A DNA stretch of 64,000 nucleotides from Pseudomonas lalucatii (GCF_018398425.1 NZ_JADPMV010000001.1:806001-870000), one strand, 5' to 3'. Positions 1 to 11,005 are shown, numbered from the stretch's first letter. Notes: a model not told the origin generated them from the sequence alone. Translations and numbers: made by a program.

Positions 1-151
1 TCGGAAATTGTTATGGGGCGAAACACTGCGAAAGCCGGACGCACCATCGATCTGGATGAACCACACAGCAGCGTGCAACCGCACTGCCCGAGACAACGCG
101 CGGATATCCGCGCAACGGCGCTTCGCAATTGACGACGCCGGCCTCGTCGAC

Positions 152-1095
152 TCAGTCGGCGTCCTGCTCCACAACGGGGATCATCAGCGTCACCATGGCC
201 TCCCCCATCTGTCCGGCGTACTCGCAGAGCACCTCGCAGGCGAGTGAGACTATGTCTTCGCTGAGCTCAAGGCCGGCGCCGGTGCGCCACGTGGCAACCA
301 TGCCCAGAGGGGTAGGCTGCGGCACATCATCGAGGATGGTCAGCACCCCCTGTTTCAACTCTTCGCTAACCAAGGCCGCCGGGAGGGCGCCTATGCCGAA
401 ACCGTCGCGAACCAGACGCGTCATCGCCGCCACGGAGTTCACGCAACTGATCCGTGGCGCACTGACATTGCCGGCGTGCAGCAGGTTGAGGATGTCCTGA
501 TGCGGACGGGAATTCTTCGAGAAGGTGATGATGCGCTCCTTGGCCAACTCGTCCATGGATGCATAGCCGCGGTGGTACAGCGAGCCGGTCGGCACTATCC
601 ATTGCACCGGGAAGTTCGCCAGTTCCAGATTGCGCACGCTGTCGCCGTGGACCATCTCGGTCTGCAAGATGATATCCAGATAGCCCTTGTGCAACTGATC
701 GCAGAGATTACGCGCGGTATCGGCGGTCAACTCGATTTCCACCGCCGGGTAGCGCTCCATGATCCTGGTGACGAAGGGACTCAGCCAGGTGTGGATCACC
801 GTGTCCATCGCCCCCACCCGGATACGCCCCTGGACCTTTCCGCTATCGCCGATGGATTGCTTCAGCGCCTGCATGGTGTCGATCATGCGTTCGGCGTACT
901 CGAGCACCTTCTGCCCTTCCGGCGTCAGCGAAACCCCCTTCGAGTCGCGCAGAAACAGGCGCACCCCAACTCGTCCTCCAGCGCGGCAATTCGACTCGAG
1001 ACAGAGGCCTGGGTGCTGAACAACTTTTCCGCAGTGAGACGAAAGCTCTTCAGTCGCGCCACCCATACGAAGGTCTCGAGAAATCTCAGGTTCAT
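152..1095 (-). pseudogene. LysR-family transcriptional regulator, frameshifted
   Basis: The N-terminal winged helix-turn-helix (MNLRFLETFVWVA onward, about 50 residues) reads in one frame from 1095. The rest of a typical LysR protein (LFLRDSKGVSLTPEGQ linker region, then a substrate-binding domain down to 152) reads in another. The frames join at a run of four C on the plus strand (964-967). Adding one base there restores the standard sequence DELGVRLFLRDSKG. The gene would then encode about 314 residues, normal for the family. It is divergent from the OprD porin and next to pxpABC, so it probably regulated one or both. The break is either a real inactivating mutation or a homopolymer sequencing error; the intact coding sense on both sides favours a recent or artefactual event. 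I chose the start at 1095 because the next ATG upstream (1128) adds residues not seen in the family. Confidence 0.8.
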
Positions 1096-1153
1096 GGCCG
1101 ACAGGACCCTCTTTGCAATGAAGTTCATCTACGGATAAAGCCAAACGCAATCA

Positions 1154-1166
1154 TGCACTTGGTGCA
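1154..1166. promoter_or_regulatory. candidate LysR operator (TGCAC-N3-GTGCA dyad)
   Basis: TGCAC TTG GTGCA is a perfect dyad that fits the T-N11-A pattern of LysR boxes. It lies between the divergent LysR gene and the OprD porin gene, where such a regulator usually binds. No binding evidence is available from sequence alone. Confidence 0.4.
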
Positions 1167-1243
1167 GTGCCACATGCCAGTTTCGCGCCATTCCCAAAAT
1201 GGCGTATCGAATTTTCTTATCGCCCGCCCCCTGCTTTTTCTCG

Positions 1244-1274
1244 TTGGACGCATGTGCCTTCGCCTCCCAAGAAT
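1244..1274 (+). promoter_or_regulatory. candidate promoter of the OprD porin gene
   Basis: TTGGAC (1244-1249) and AAGAAT (1269-1274) are spaced by 19 bases, upstream of the porin start at 1377. The same pair of hexamers with an 18-base spacer recurs upstream of pxpA, with GTGCC and a downstream GC also shared, which is why I list it. The 19-base spacer is long, so this could instead be a shared activator site. Confidence 0.35.
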
Positions 1275-1376
1275 GCCCCGGCGGTATCGCAAGCCCCAAT
1301 AAAAACAAGCATAGAACTGCGCCCTGCCCAGCAACCGCCGCCCAGCTGCGTGCATGGCGTCCAGGAGATACTCCGG

Positions 1377-2594
1377 ATGAGCCCGAACACTCGTATCGCC
1401 GTCCTGCTGCTAGCCGGCAGCCTCCCCGCGCTGGCCAACGCCGAGTTCGTCGGCGACAGCACAGGCAGCCTCGAGCTGCGCAACTTTTACTTCAACCGTG
1501 ACTTTCGCCAACCCGACGCACGCGACAAGGCGGAAGAATGGGCCCAGGGTTTTCTCCTGCGCCTGGAGTCGGGCTATACCGACGGCACTGTGGGTGTGGG
1601 CCTCGACGCCACCGGCCTGATGGGCCTGAAACTCGACTCGGGCGGCGGCACCGCGGGCAGCGGCCTGTTGCCGGCCGACCGTTCCGGCGGCTCGCAGGAG
1701 GAGTACTCCAAGCTCGACCCGACCGCGAAATTCAGAGTCTCCCGGAGCACCCTGCGGATTGGCTCCCTGGCCTTTCGCAGCCCGATCGTCTCGTCGAACG
1801 ACTCGCGCCTGCTGCCCGCATCGTTCCGCGGCGCACTGCTGAATGTGCAGGAAATCGACCGGCTCAGCCTGCAAGGCGGCAAGATCGATCGCATCAAGGC
1901 CAACAACTCCAGTGACTACACCGAGCTGAGCGCCAACCGTATCGGCGGCAACAGCGATTCGTTCACCTTCGCTGGCGGCGATTACAAACTAACGCCAGAG
2001 CTGAGCCTGGGCCTGCACTACGGCCGTTTGCAGGACATCTACCGGCAGCACTACGGCACCCTGGCCTACCTCAAGCCCCTGGGCGCAGGCCAGTCGCTGA
2101 AAGCCGACCTGCGCTTCGCCAAGAGCCAGGAAGACGGCAACTTCCGCGACATCGACAACCAGGCCTTCGGCGCCATGTTCACCTACACCCTGGGCGGCCA
2201 CGCCTTCGGCGCCGGCTACCAGCGCATGAGCGGCGACGATCCATTCCCGTACATCGCCAGCAGCGACCCCTACCTGGTCAACTTCGTCCAGATCAACGAC
2301 TTCGCCAACATCGACGAACGCTCCTGGCAGGCCCGCTACGACTACAACTTCGCCGCCATCGGCATACCCGGCCTGACCTTCATGAGCCGCTACGTCTCCG
2401 GCGACAACGTACAGCTTGGCGCCAGCAACGCCGGCAAGGAGTGGGAGCGCAACACCGACATCGCCTACGTCGTGCAACGAGGCGCTCTGAAAAATCTCGG
2501 GGTGAAATGGCGTAATGCGACCGTGCGCTCGAACTTCGGTAACGACCTGAACGAGAACCGCCTGATTCTCAGCTACAGCCTGGCGCTCTGGTAA
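1377..2594 (+). CDS. OprD-family outer-membrane porin
   Basis: The product is a 405-residue outer-membrane channel for small, usually carboxylate-bearing, solutes. Residues 1-21 form a signal peptide ending ALANA before EFVGDS. The mature part has the OprD hallmarks: LELRNFYFNRDFR near the start, EWAQGFLLRLESGYT, repeated beta strands, and a C-terminal aromatic residue (LALW) used for barrel assembly. The start at 1377 has AGGAGA 9 bases upstream; an in-frame extension to 1167 would put 70 residues before the signal peptide and is unlikely. Its place between a LysR gene and pxpABC suggests that it takes up 5-oxoproline or a similar acid. That substrate is an inference; the family assignment is firm. 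Confidence 0.9.
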   Translation: MSPNTRIAVLLLAGSLPALANAEFVGDSTGSLELRNFYFNRDFRQPDARDKAEEWAQGFLLRLESGYTDGTVGVGLDATGLMGLKLDSGGGTAGSGLLPADRSGGSQEEYSKLDPTAKFRVSRSTLRIGSLAFRSPIVSSNDSRLLPASFRGALLNVQEIDRLSLQGGKIDRIKANNSSDYTELSANRIGGNSDSFTFAGGDYKLTPELSLGLHYGRLQDIYRQHYGTLAYLKPLGAGQSLKADLRFAKSQEDGNFRDIDNQAFGAMFTYTLGGHAFGAGYQRMSGDDPFPYIASSDPYLVNFVQINDFANIDERSWQARYDYNFAAIGIPGLTFMSRYVSGDNVQLGASNAGKEWERNTDIAYVVQRGALKNLGVKWRNATVRSNFGNDLNENRLILSYSLALW

Positions 2595-2809
2595 CGCGCT
2601 GCACGGCCGCCGGTCAGGCACCGTCGGCCCTTGGCCCTGCCCTTTTCAGCCGTTACCCGCAACCACCTGCAAGCCACAAGCTAAAAGGTGCGGCCTGTAC
2701 CCATTGGCCACTCAATCGTTACCGCAACACCGCGTGCGCGAGCCTACGGGGCAGTCGACGGGCCATGCCCCCATCGACTTTTCCTATCTCCGGTGCACGT
2801 TTTTATTAG

Positions 2810-2839
2810 TTGGACGTGCCCAGTACGCCGTTCAAGAAT
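2810..2839 (+). promoter_or_regulatory. candidate promoter of pxpABC
   Basis: TTGGAC (2810-2815) and AAGAAT (2834-2839) with an 18-base spacer lie 110 bases before pxpA. The arrangement GTTGGAC..GTGCC..CAAGAATGC is nearly the same as in front of the OprD gene at 1243. It is the only clear signal in the 355-base gap 2595-2949. The gap otherwise holds nothing I can name. Confidence 0.35.
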
Positions 2840-2949
2840 GCTGCACGGCCCATTTTCCATGAACAAGCCCGTGCAGTGGCCACTCAACAGCCGTCGTAGC
2901 CTGCGTCTGACAGACCAGAGCATGACGCTCCGCCCAGAGGAACACTTCC

Positions 2950-3702
2950 GTGAATAGCCTGCTTCTCAACTGCGATATCGGCGAAAGCTTTGGCCCCTGG
3001 AAAATGGGCATGGACGCCGAGGTCATGCCCTATATCGACTGTGCCAACATCGCCTGCGGCTTCCACGCCTCGGACCCCAGCACCATGCGCAAGACCGTGG
3101 CCCTGGCCGTCAGCCATGGCGTGCGCATCGGCGCCCACCCGGGCTATCAAGACCTGGTCGGCTTCGGCCGTCGCTCGATGGACTGCTCGACGCAGGAGGT
3201 CGAGGACCTGCTGCTCTACCAGATCGGTGCCCTCGAAGCCCTCTGCCGCAGCCAGGGCACCCGCGTCAGCTACGTCAAACCGCACGGCGCGCTGTACCAG
3301 GACATGATGCGCAAGCCGGACATCCTGCGCGCGGTCATGCGCGCCGTGGCCAGCTACGACAAGAGCCTGCCGGTGATGCTGATGAGCACCCGCGACAATC
3401 GCCAGGCGCAAGCCATCGGCGACGAATTCGGCATCACCCTGTGGTTCGAGGCCTTCGCCGACCGGGCCTATGACGCGGCCGGCTTTCTGGTCGCGCGCAG
3501 CCAGCCCGGCGCGGTGCACCACGACAGCGACGTCATAGTCAACCAGGCCACCACACTGGCCAAAGGCGCTGCGCTGGTCGCCAGCGATGGCAGCGCCCTG
3601 ACGCTGACGGCGCACACCCTCTGCGTGCATGGCGACAACGCCGGCTCGATCGCCGCGGTGCGGCGCATCCGCCAGGCCTTCGACGGGCTGGTCCAGGCAT
3701 GA
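2950..3702 (+). CDS. pxpA: 5-oxoprolinase subunit PxpA (LamB/YcsF family)
   Basis: PxpA is one of three subunits of the prokaryotic ATP-dependent 5-oxoprolinase, which opens 5-oxoproline (pyroglutamate) to glutamate in the cytoplasm. The 250-residue product begins [12 protein letters not shown], contains [16 protein letters not shown] and YVKPHGALY, and matches the family over its full length. The start is GTG at 2950, preceded by AGAGGA about 9 bases upstream. The stop overlaps the pxpB start (ATGA), so the three genes are translationally coupled. The order pxpA-pxpB-pxpC behind a porin is a coherent scavenging unit. Confidence 0.93.
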   Translation: MNSLLLNCDIGESFGPWKMGMDAEVMPYIDCANIACGFHASDPSTMRKTVALAVSHGVRIGAHPGYQDLVGFGRRSMDCSTQEVEDLLLYQIGALEALCRSQGTRVSYVKPHGALYQDMMRKPDILRAVMRAVASYDKSLPVMLMSTRDNRQAQAIGDEFGITLWFEAFADRAYDAAGFLVARSQPGAVHHDSDVIVNQATTLAKGAALVASDGSALTLTAHTLCVHGDNAGSIAAVRRIRQAFDGLVQA

Positions 3703-4418
3703 CAGCCCGCGCGCCCGTGCTGCGGCTCGAAGTGGCCGGCATCGACAGCCTGATCCTGCGCCTGTTCGACCGCATCGAAGAAAGCAACATGCCCTGGCTG
3801 CTCGCCGCCAGCCAGCGCCTGCGCGACGTTTTCGGCGCCGCCCTGATCGACCTGGTGCCGTCCTACACCACTCTGCTGCTGCACTACGACCTGGAACGCG
3901 TCTGCGCGTCCCAGGCCCGCGAGCTGATCACTCAGGCATTCGCCGACCTGCAACCGGCCGATACCACTGGTGGCCGCTGCCACGTCTTGCCGACCTGGTA
4001 CGACCGTAGCGTCGGGCCGGAGCTGGCGTTGCTGGCGCGTCGCAGTGGCCTCAGCGAAACCGAGGTCATCCGCCGCCACAGCAGCCACGAGTACAAGGTC
4101 TTCGCCCTCGGCTTCGCCCCCGGATTCGCCTTCATGGGACTGGTCGAGGAAGCCCTGGCCACGCCCCGCCTGAGCACTCCGCGCAAACGCATCGCACCCG
4201 GCAGCGTCGGCATTGCCGAACGCCAGACCGCAGTCTATCCGGTGGTCTCGCCGGGCGGCTGGAACCTGCTCGGACGCAGTCCAGCCGTGCTCTTCGGCCA
4301 GGCCATCGACGGCTACAGCCTGCTGCAACCGGGCGACCGGGTACGTTTCGAACCCATCGACCGGGCCGAGTTCATCCGTCTCGGCGGCGACGACAGCCCA
4401 CTGGAGACGACCCCATGA
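3699..4418 (+). CDS. pxpB: 5-oxoprolinase subunit PxpB
   Basis: The 239-residue product is the PxpB (KipI-like, allophanate hydrolase subunit 1 fold) partner of PxpC. Visible family motifs include [29 protein letters not shown] and the conserved tail block [14 protein letters not shown] followed by GGWNLLGR. It probably handles the ATP-activated intermediate in 5-oxoproline opening. It overlaps pxpA by four bases at its start and pxpC by four bases at its end, so the subunits are likely made in fixed ratio. Length is normal and nothing looks damaged. Confidence 0.93.
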   Translation: MTARAPVLRLEVAGIDSLILRLFDRIEESNMPWLLAASQRLRDVFGAALIDLVPSYTTLLLHYDLERVCASQARELITQAFADLQPADTTGGRCHVLPTWYDRSVGPELALLARRSGLSETEVIRRHSSHEYKVFALGFAPGFAFMGLVEEALATPRLSTPRKRIAPGSVGIAERQTAVYPVVSPGGWNLLGRSPAVLFGQAIDGYSLLQPGDRVRFEPIDRAEFIRLGGDDSPLETTP

Positions 4419-5356
4419 GCCCTTCCACCACGAGTGGCGGACTGCGCGTCGAACGCAGCACGCCCTTTGTCCAGCTGCAGGATGCCGGCCGCTACGGTGT
4501 GCGCCACCTGGGTGTGACCCAGAGCGGCGCCCTGGACTGGATATCCATGTACTGGGCCAACTGGCTGCTGGGCAACGCGCTCGGTGCCGCGGTGCTGGAG
4601 ATCACCCTGGGCAACCTCGAGCTGCTCTGCGACCAGGACGGCTGCCTGGCCCTGGCCGGCGCCGACCTCGGCGCCAGCCTCGATGGTCAGCCCCTGGCGC
4701 CCTGGCGCAGCTTCAGGGTGCGCCGGGGTCAGCAGCTCAGGTTCGCCCAGCCCCGTCATGGCGCCCGCGCCTACCTGGCCGCTCCCGGCGGCTTCGCCGC
4801 CCCGCACGTGCTCGGCAGCTGCGCCTGCATCGCCCGCGAGCAGCTGGGCGGCCTGCAGGGCAACGGTAAGCCGCTTTCGGCCGGTGAGCGGTTGACCTGG
4901 TCCTCGGCCGAGCCTCGGCAGCGCACGATGGATGAACGCCTGATTCCTGAATTCAGTCCTGCGCCGCGCCTGCAACTGGTCATGGGCGCGCAGATCGGCG
5001 ATTTCAGCGGACAGAGCCTGTTCGATGCATTCAACACCAGTTGGAAGATCGACTCGCGCTCCGATCGCATGGGCATGCGCCTGCTCGGCCCCAGGCTGCA
5101 ATGCCGACGCACCAGCATGGTTTCCGAAGGGATTCCACTGGGCGCCGTGCAGGTGCCGCCGGATGGCCAGCCGATCGCCCTGCTCAACGATCGCCAGACC
5201 ATCGGCGGCTACCCGCGGCTCGGCGCCCTCAGCCCTCAAGCGGTGGCACGCCTGGCGCAGTGCCTGCCCGGGGAGGAGCTGCGCCTGGCGCCCGTGCCGC
5301 AGGAGTCGGCGCAGGAGGCGCACCTGCGCCTGCTCGACCAGTGGCGTCGGGGCTGA
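4415..5356 (+). CDS. pxpC: 5-oxoprolinase subunit PxpC (biotin-dependent carboxyltransferase-like fold)
   Basis: PxpC (KipA-like, allophanate hydrolase subunit 2 fold) completes the 5-oxoprolinase complex. The 313-residue protein shows VQLQDAGRYGVRHLGVTQSGA near its start, SDRMGMRLLGP in the middle, EGIPLGAVQVPPDGQPI, and NDRQTIGGYPRLG toward the C-terminus, all standard for the family. It is the last gene of the pxp unit. A 174-base gap without a clear terminator follows, then an independent chemoreceptor gene with its own strong ribosome binding site. Confidence 0.92.
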   Translation: MSPSTTSGGLRVERSTPFVQLQDAGRYGVRHLGVTQSGALDWISMYWANWLLGNALGAAVLEITLGNLELLCDQDGCLALAGADLGASLDGQPLAPWRSFRVRRGQQLRFAQPRHGARAYLAAPGGFAAPHVLGSCACIAREQLGGLQGNGKPLSAGERLTWSSAEPRQRTMDERLIPEFSPAPRLQLVMGAQIGDFSGQSLFDAFNTSWKIDSRSDRMGMRLLGPRLQCRRTSMVSEGIPLGAVQVPPDGQPIALLNDRQTIGGYPRLGALSPQAVARLAQCLPGEELRLAPVPQESAQEAHLRLLDQWRRG

Positions 5357-5530
5357 CCCCGACTCGCCCACTCGTTTGGTATACCTCGCCTCGACGCGCC
5401 AGCCAGATTACTATCCGTGCGCGATTTCCGCGCCGCGCCGGATTCAGGCGCGGGCGGCGCAGACAGCACTCAAGTTGTCAGATGACCGGCCGATGTCAGC
5501 AGCAGATGCCCGAAGGAGGTGAGGAGTACC

Positions 5531-7414
5531 ATGCAGTTCTTCCTGTCCTGGAAACAGAAGTTTCGCTTGCTTATCGTGATTATGCTGCTCAGCCTGGCGC
5601 TGATGGCAGCCTCATCATTCTGGGCGAGCCAGCGCCTGAGCAACGCACTGCAGGCCCGCGAGAATGCCACCGCCTACGCCGGCGCCTCCTTCGCGCTGAT
5701 GAACGATTGGCTGAAGCTGACCCCGCAGCGCCAGGCACTCACTCCCGAAACCAAGGATATCTTCCCCCAGCGCCTGAGCGCCCTCGACCAACGCACCGGA
5801 CAGTTCGTCGCCCAGGCGCAGGCGCTGGGACACGGCGAGATCGCCGAGCGCGCCCTGCAAATCGAGCAGTTGCTGCGCAGCGACACTGAGTTGCAGCGGC
5901 AATGGCTGGCGCTGAGCGAACAACTCGGACTGAGCCCGCTCGAAGGCAAGCGCCTCGCCCTGGCGAGCGCCGCGGAGAAGCTCGAGTCGATCAACATCAG
6001 TCTGATCCGCCCTTTCATTGCCACCGCGCTCAACAACCAGCGCGACTACCTGGCCACCTTCGACAACAGCTACGCAGCCAAGACCGAGACGGCCATCGAC
6101 GAGCTGCAGGCCGAGATTGACGAGCTGGACTGGCGCGATAACCAGATCGGCCAGTCCGTCGCCAGCTTCGCTGAGGCCTTCGCCCAGGCGCATGCGCTGA
6201 TCCAGGAGATCAGCGATATAGGCACGCAACTGACCAGCCTGGGCTGGCAGATCGAACAGCAGGTCGAGGAGCAGAACCTCGAGCTGCAGGATGGCCTGCT
6301 CGCCAGCACGTCCCTCAAGGCGCAGCAGGTGCGCCGCTCCTCACACTGGATCATGGGCCTGAGCTTCGCCGGCGTCGCGCTGTTCCTGCTGCTGACCCTG
6401 AGCCAGGCCTCGCGCGCCCTGATGGCGCAGCTGAACGGCGTCACCCGCCTGCTCAGCCAGGTCGCTTCCGGCAACCTCACCGGCGCCCTGCCGGTCGGGC
6501 GCAACCCCAAGGATGAGTTCAACCAGCTGGGCGAGGCCTGCAACCGGATGATCCAGGGCATCGGTCAGATCGTCCGCCAGGTGATCGAGGCCAATCGCGA
6601 ACTGGCGCAACTGCACAGCTACCTCAGCGAGGCCATGCGCCACCTGGGCGAGAACAGCAGCCAGGTGGAAGCACAGACCGAGCAGGCCGCCTCGGCCTCC
6701 CAGCAAATCTCGGCGACCGTCAACGAGATGGCGCAGCGCAGCTCGGACGTCGGCGGTGCCACCCAGGCTGCCTACGAATCGGCGCGCCAGGGCAGCCAAA
6801 TCATCGGCGCCAGCGTCGCCAGCATGGGTCGGTTGTCGCAGCTGATCCAGGCGACCCACGCCCAGGTCGTCCAGCTCACCCAGTCCAGCGGCAAGGTGAC
6901 CAGCATCATCGACGTGATCAACAGCCTGGCCGACCAAACCAACCTGCTCGCCCTGAACGCCGCCATCGAGGCCGCCCGCGCCGGCGACGCCGGCCGCGGC
7001 TTCTCGGTGGTGGCTGACGAGGTACGCTCGCTGGCGCAGAAGACCGTGGCGGCGACCACCGATATCGCGCGCATCGTCGACGAATTCAAGCAGCAGACCC
7101 AGAGCATGGACGAGCTGATGACCCGCGGGCTGTCCCTGGCCGCGGAGAGCGAGGGGCATGCCGGTCAGGTGGCCGGGGCCATCGAGAAGATCACCCAGTC
7201 GATGGAGCGGCTGACCGGCGAGATGAACCAGGTGGTGGTGGCCATCGAGGAGGTTTCCGCCACCACCGAGGACATCGCCGACAAGATGGAGGAGATCAAC
7301 GTCCACACCGGTCAGACCAAGGGCCTGCGCCTGACACTGGCGCAGCACACCCAGGGCCTGTCCACCCAGGTCGACACGCTGAGTCGTAGCGCCCAACAGT
7401 TCCAGGTCGGCTGA
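5531..7414 (+). CDS. methyl-accepting chemotaxis protein
   Basis: This is a 627-residue membrane chemoreceptor. A first transmembrane helix spans about residues 8-28. A long all-helical periplasmic sensor follows (about 30-270), resembling the helical bimodular type. A second transmembrane helix (about 273-293) leads to a HAMP linker and the cytoplasmic signalling domain with the hairpin tip [28 protein letters not shown] at 5513-5520 fixes the start at ATG 5531; a GTG inside this site is not the start. There is no C-terminal CheR-binding pentapeptide. The ligand is unknown; the neighbouring pxp genes make an amino-acid-like compound conceivable, but this is only context. The following gap 7415-7586 has a GC hairpin (7472-7486) without a T-run. 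Confidence 0.92.
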   Translation: MQFFLSWKQKFRLLIVIMLLSLALMAASSFWASQRLSNALQARENATAYAGASFALMNDWLKLTPQRQALTPETKDIFPQRLSALDQRTGQFVAQAQALGHGEIAERALQIEQLLRSDTELQRQWLALSEQLGLSPLEGKRLALASAAEKLESINISLIRPFIATALNNQRDYLATFDNSYAAKTETAIDELQAEIDELDWRDNQIGQSVASFAEAFAQAHALIQEISDIGTQLTSLGWQIEQQVEEQNLELQDGLLASTSLKAQQVRRSSHWIMGLSFAGVALFLLLTLSQASRALMAQLNGVTRLLSQVASGNLTGALPVGRNPKDEFNQLGEACNRMIQGIGQIVRQVIEANRELAQLHSYLSEAMRHLGENSSQVEAQTEQAASASQQISATVNEMAQRSSDVGGATQAAYESARQGSQIIGASVASMGRLSQLIQATHAQVVQLTQSSGKVTSIIDVINSLADQTNLLALNAAIEAARAGDAGRGFSVVADEVRSLAQKTVAATTDIARIVDEFKQQTQSMDELMTRGLSLAAESEGHAGQVAGAIEKITQSMERLTGEMNQVVVAIEEVSATTEDIADKMEEINVHTGQTKGLRLTLAQHTQGLSTQVDTLSRSAQQFQVG

Positions 7415-7586
7415 GCGCATTCGCCGCGGACGCGCTCGCACGCTGGCGACGGCGGCGGTGCTGCCTGAATCCCCGCCCATGGCGGGCGGGTGGCGGGGCG
7501 CATAGCCGGCGCCTCGGCAAATGCATTAAAGTCTAGGCCGTCGCTGCGCCCGGCACGACGCGCCCCCTCCAGCAAAGAGCCCGACG

Positions 7587-8546
<960 letters not shown>

Positions 8547-8551
8547 GTCCC

Positions 8552-9493
8552 ATGCAGGTCCTGCCGACGCAACCCGGGGTGCGGGTCAATCTCGCCGAGC
8601 TGATCGAGATGCGCCACCGCGTGCGCGAGGTCCAGCTGTTCTCCACCCCGGCGCGGCGCAGCCCGCTGATCGGCCTGCACCACTCGAAGCTGCGCGGCCG
8701 CGGCGTGGACTTCGACCAGGTGCGTGTCTACCAGTCCGGCGACGACGTGCGCAGCATCGACTGGCGGGTCACCGCGCGCACCCAGGAGCCGCACACCAAG
8801 CTGTTCCACGAGGAGCGCGAACGCCCCATCTATATTCTGGTGGAACAGAGCCCGCGGCTGTTCTTCGGCTCCGCGCTGGTGTTCAAGTCGGTGCTCGCCG
8901 CCCAGGCCGCCAGCCTGATCGGCTGGGCCGCGCTGGCCAACAACGACCGCATCGGCGGCCTGGTGTTCGGCAATCACGAACAGCACGAAATCAAGCCGCG
9001 GCGCAGCAAGCAGAGCCTGCTGCAACTGCTCAACCGCCTGGCGCGGGCCAACCAGGCGCTGCACGGCGATCAGCTGCCGCGCCGCGATGACCTCGCCCTG
9101 GCCCTGCGCCGTGCCCGTGAGGTGCTGCGCCCCGGCAGCCTGGTGGCGCTGCTGTGCGACGAGCGCAGCCTGAACGACAGCGGCGAGCAACAGCTGCAGC
9201 TGCTGGCCCGGCACACCGACCTGCTGCTGCTGCCGCTGTCCGACCCCCTCGACCACGCCCTGCCGGCCGCCGGTCTGCTGCGTTTCGCCGCGCAGGATGC
9301 GCAACTGGAACTCGACACCCACGACGCCGAGCTGCGCCAGAGCTATCGCGCCCTGGGCGAAGCCCGCCAGGCGCGCTGGCAGCGCCTGGCGCAGAAGCTC
9401 GGCGTGCCCCTGTTGCCGCTCAGCACCCAGAGCGAGCTGATCGAACAGCTGCGCCACCTGCTCAATGTGCACCAGCCGAGGAAGCAGCCTTGA
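8552..9493 (+). CDS. DUF58 domain-containing protein
   Basis: The 313-residue protein carries the DUF58 core, seen as SKLRGRGVDFDQVRVYQSGDD and then RSIDWRVTARTQEPHTKLF, a VWA-like fold usually encoded directly after moxR. The start at 8552 lies five bases after the moxR stop. The stop overlaps the next gene's TTG start. The role is unknown beyond membership of the MoxR-VWA system. Length and motifs are normal for the family. Confidence 0.88.
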   Translation: MQVLPTQPGVRVNLAELIEMRHRVREVQLFSTPARRSPLIGLHHSKLRGRGVDFDQVRVYQSGDDVRSIDWRVTARTQEPHTKLFHEERERPIYILVEQSPRLFFGSALVFKSVLAAQAASLIGWAALANNDRIGGLVFGNHEQHEIKPRRSKQSLLQLLNRLARANQALHGDQLPRRDDLALALRRAREVLRPGSLVALLCDERSLNDSGEQQLQLLARHTDLLLLPLSDPLDHALPAAGLLRFAAQDAQLELDTHDAELRQSYRALGEARQARWQRLAQKLGVPLLPLSTQSELIEQLRHLLNVHQPRKQP

Positions 9494-9981
9494 ACCCGCT
9501 GGACCAGCTCGAGCCGCTGATCGCCCCGGCCCCGGTCGGCTGGTGGCCGCCGGCCCCCGGCTGGTGGCTGCTCGCCCTGCTCCTGCCGCTGTTGCTCTGG
9601 GGCCTGGCGCGCCTGCTCAAACGCCTTGCACGCAACGGCGGCGCGCCGCGCACGGAGCAGCTCGACCCGCTGCGCCAGGCCGCCCTGGCCGAGCTGGAAG
9701 GGTTAGCCAAGCCCTACTACGGCGCCGAGGCCGGCCCCTGGCTGCAGCAGCTCAACGCCCTGCTCAAACGCCTGTGCCGCCAGCGCTACCCGGACAGCCA
9801 CAGCCATACCCTGAGCAGCCGCGCCTGGCTGGCGTTTCTCGACAACCGTTGCCCGGCGGCCGGGCTGACCCGCTGGATGATCCTGGTCGAAGGCGCCTAC
9901 CGCCCCCACTGCCGCCTCGACGACAAGGCCATCGACGGCCTCAACCAGGCCGTCGCCACCTGGATTCGCAAGCATGTTTGA
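9490..9981 (+). CDS. DUF4381 domain-containing membrane protein, TTG start
   Basis: This 163-residue protein begins NPLDQLEPLIAPAPVGWWPPAPGWW, the usual opening of DUF4381 proteins of MoxR/Bat operons, and then has one transmembrane helix (about residues 26-44). The only start that gives this product is TTG at 9490, embedded in the stop of the preceding gene (TTGA), so translation is probably coupled. No ATG or GTG lies near. The C-terminal cytosolic part carries RMILVEG-like helices of unknown function. It overlaps the next gene by eight bases. Confidence 0.82.
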   Translation: MNPLDQLEPLIAPAPVGWWPPAPGWWLLALLLPLLLWGLARLLKRLARNGGAPRTEQLDPLRQAALAELEGLAKPYYGAEAGPWLQQLNALLKRLCRQRYPDSHSHTLSSRAWLAFLDNRCPAAGLTRWMILVEGAYRPHCRLDDKAIDGLNQAVATWIRKHV

Positions 9982-11005
9982 ATTCGCCTGGCCCTGGCTG
10001 TTCCTGCTTGCGCCGCTGCCCTGGCTGCTGCGCCTGGTGCTGCCGGCGGCCGACAGCGGTGAGGCGGCGCTCAAGGTCGGCTTTCTCGACGAACTCGAGG
10101 CCCTCGCCGGGCGCCGCGCCCGCGCACGCCTGCCGGCCTGGCGCCAGCAGGCGCCGTTCGCCCTGCTGTGGCTGCTCCTGCTCGGCGCCGCGGCCCGCCC
10201 GGAATGGGTCGGCGAGCCGCTGCCATTGCCGGCCAGCGGTCGCGACCTGCTGCTGGCGGTGGATGTGTCGGGGTCGATGGACTACGCCGACATGCGCTGG
10301 GAAGACCAGGAGGTCAGTCGCCTGACCCTGGTCAAGCAGTTGCTCGGCGATTTCATCGAAGGCCGCCGCGGCGACCGGGTCGGCCTGATCCTGTTCGGCA
10401 GCCAGGCCTACCTGCACGCCCCGCTGACCTTCGACCGCCGCACCGTGCGCATCTGGCTGGAGGAGGCGGTGATCGGCATCGCCGGCAAGAACACCGCCAT
10501 CGGCGATGCCATCGGCCTGGCCGTCAAGCGCCTGCGCCAGCGCCCGGCCGACAGCCGCGTGCTGGTGCTGATCACCGACGGCGCCAATACCGGCGGCGAG
10601 ATCGAGCCGATGACCGCCGCACGCCTGGCCGCCGAGGAAGGGGTGCGGATCTACCCCATCGGCATCGGTGCCGACCCGCAGCAAGGCGGCGTGCTCGGCC
10701 TGTTCGGCTTCAATCCGGGCCTGGACCTGGACGAGCCGACCCTGCACGCCATAGCCGAGGTCAGCGGCGGTGAATATTTCCGCGCGCGCAGCGCCGACGA
10801 CCTGCGCCGCATCGAAGCCAGCCTCGACCGCCTCGAACCGGTCAGCCAGCAACCGACCCTGGCCCGTCCGGCACTGGCCCTGTACCCCTGGCCGCTGGGC
10901 GCTGCCCTGCTGTTCAGTCTGGCGTTGGTCATCGGCGAACAGGGCGCCGCCCTGGGCCGGCGGCTGCAATCACTGACGCCACGCCGCTGGCGGAAACAAC
11001 CATGA
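9974..11005 (+). CDS. VWA domain membrane protein (BatA-like)
   Basis: A 343-residue membrane-anchored VWA protein. Hydrophobic segments at about 5-24 and 60-74 and near the C-terminus (about 305-325) bracket the VWA domain. The metal-ion-dependent adhesion site is intact: D97-V-S99-G-S101, a downstream T, and ITDGANTGG. It overlaps its neighbours by eight and four bases. It is the BatA position of the aerotolerance-type operon, likely binding a partner in a metal-dependent way under control of the MoxR ATPase. Confidence 0.9.
   Translation: MFEFAWPWLFLLAPLPWLLRLVLPAADSGEAALKVGFLDELEALAGRRARARLPAWRQQAPFALLWLLLLGAAARPEWVGEPLPLPASGRDLLLAVDVSGSMDYADMRWEDQEVSRLTLVKQLLGDFIEGRRGDRVGLILFGSQAYLHAPLTFDRRTVRIWLEEAVIGIAGKNTAIGDAIGLAVKRLRQRPADSRVLVLITDGANTGGEIEPMTAARLAAEEGVRIYPIGIGADPQQGGVLGLFGFNPGLDLDEPTLHAIAEVSGGEYFRARSADDLRRIEASLDRLEPVSQQPTLARPALALYPWPLGAALLFSLALVIGEQGAALGRRLQSLTPRRWRKQP

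Noticed and set aside
1..151. Possible gene start at the left edge
   Set aside because: Only short frames without family features; nothing in these bases can be supported.
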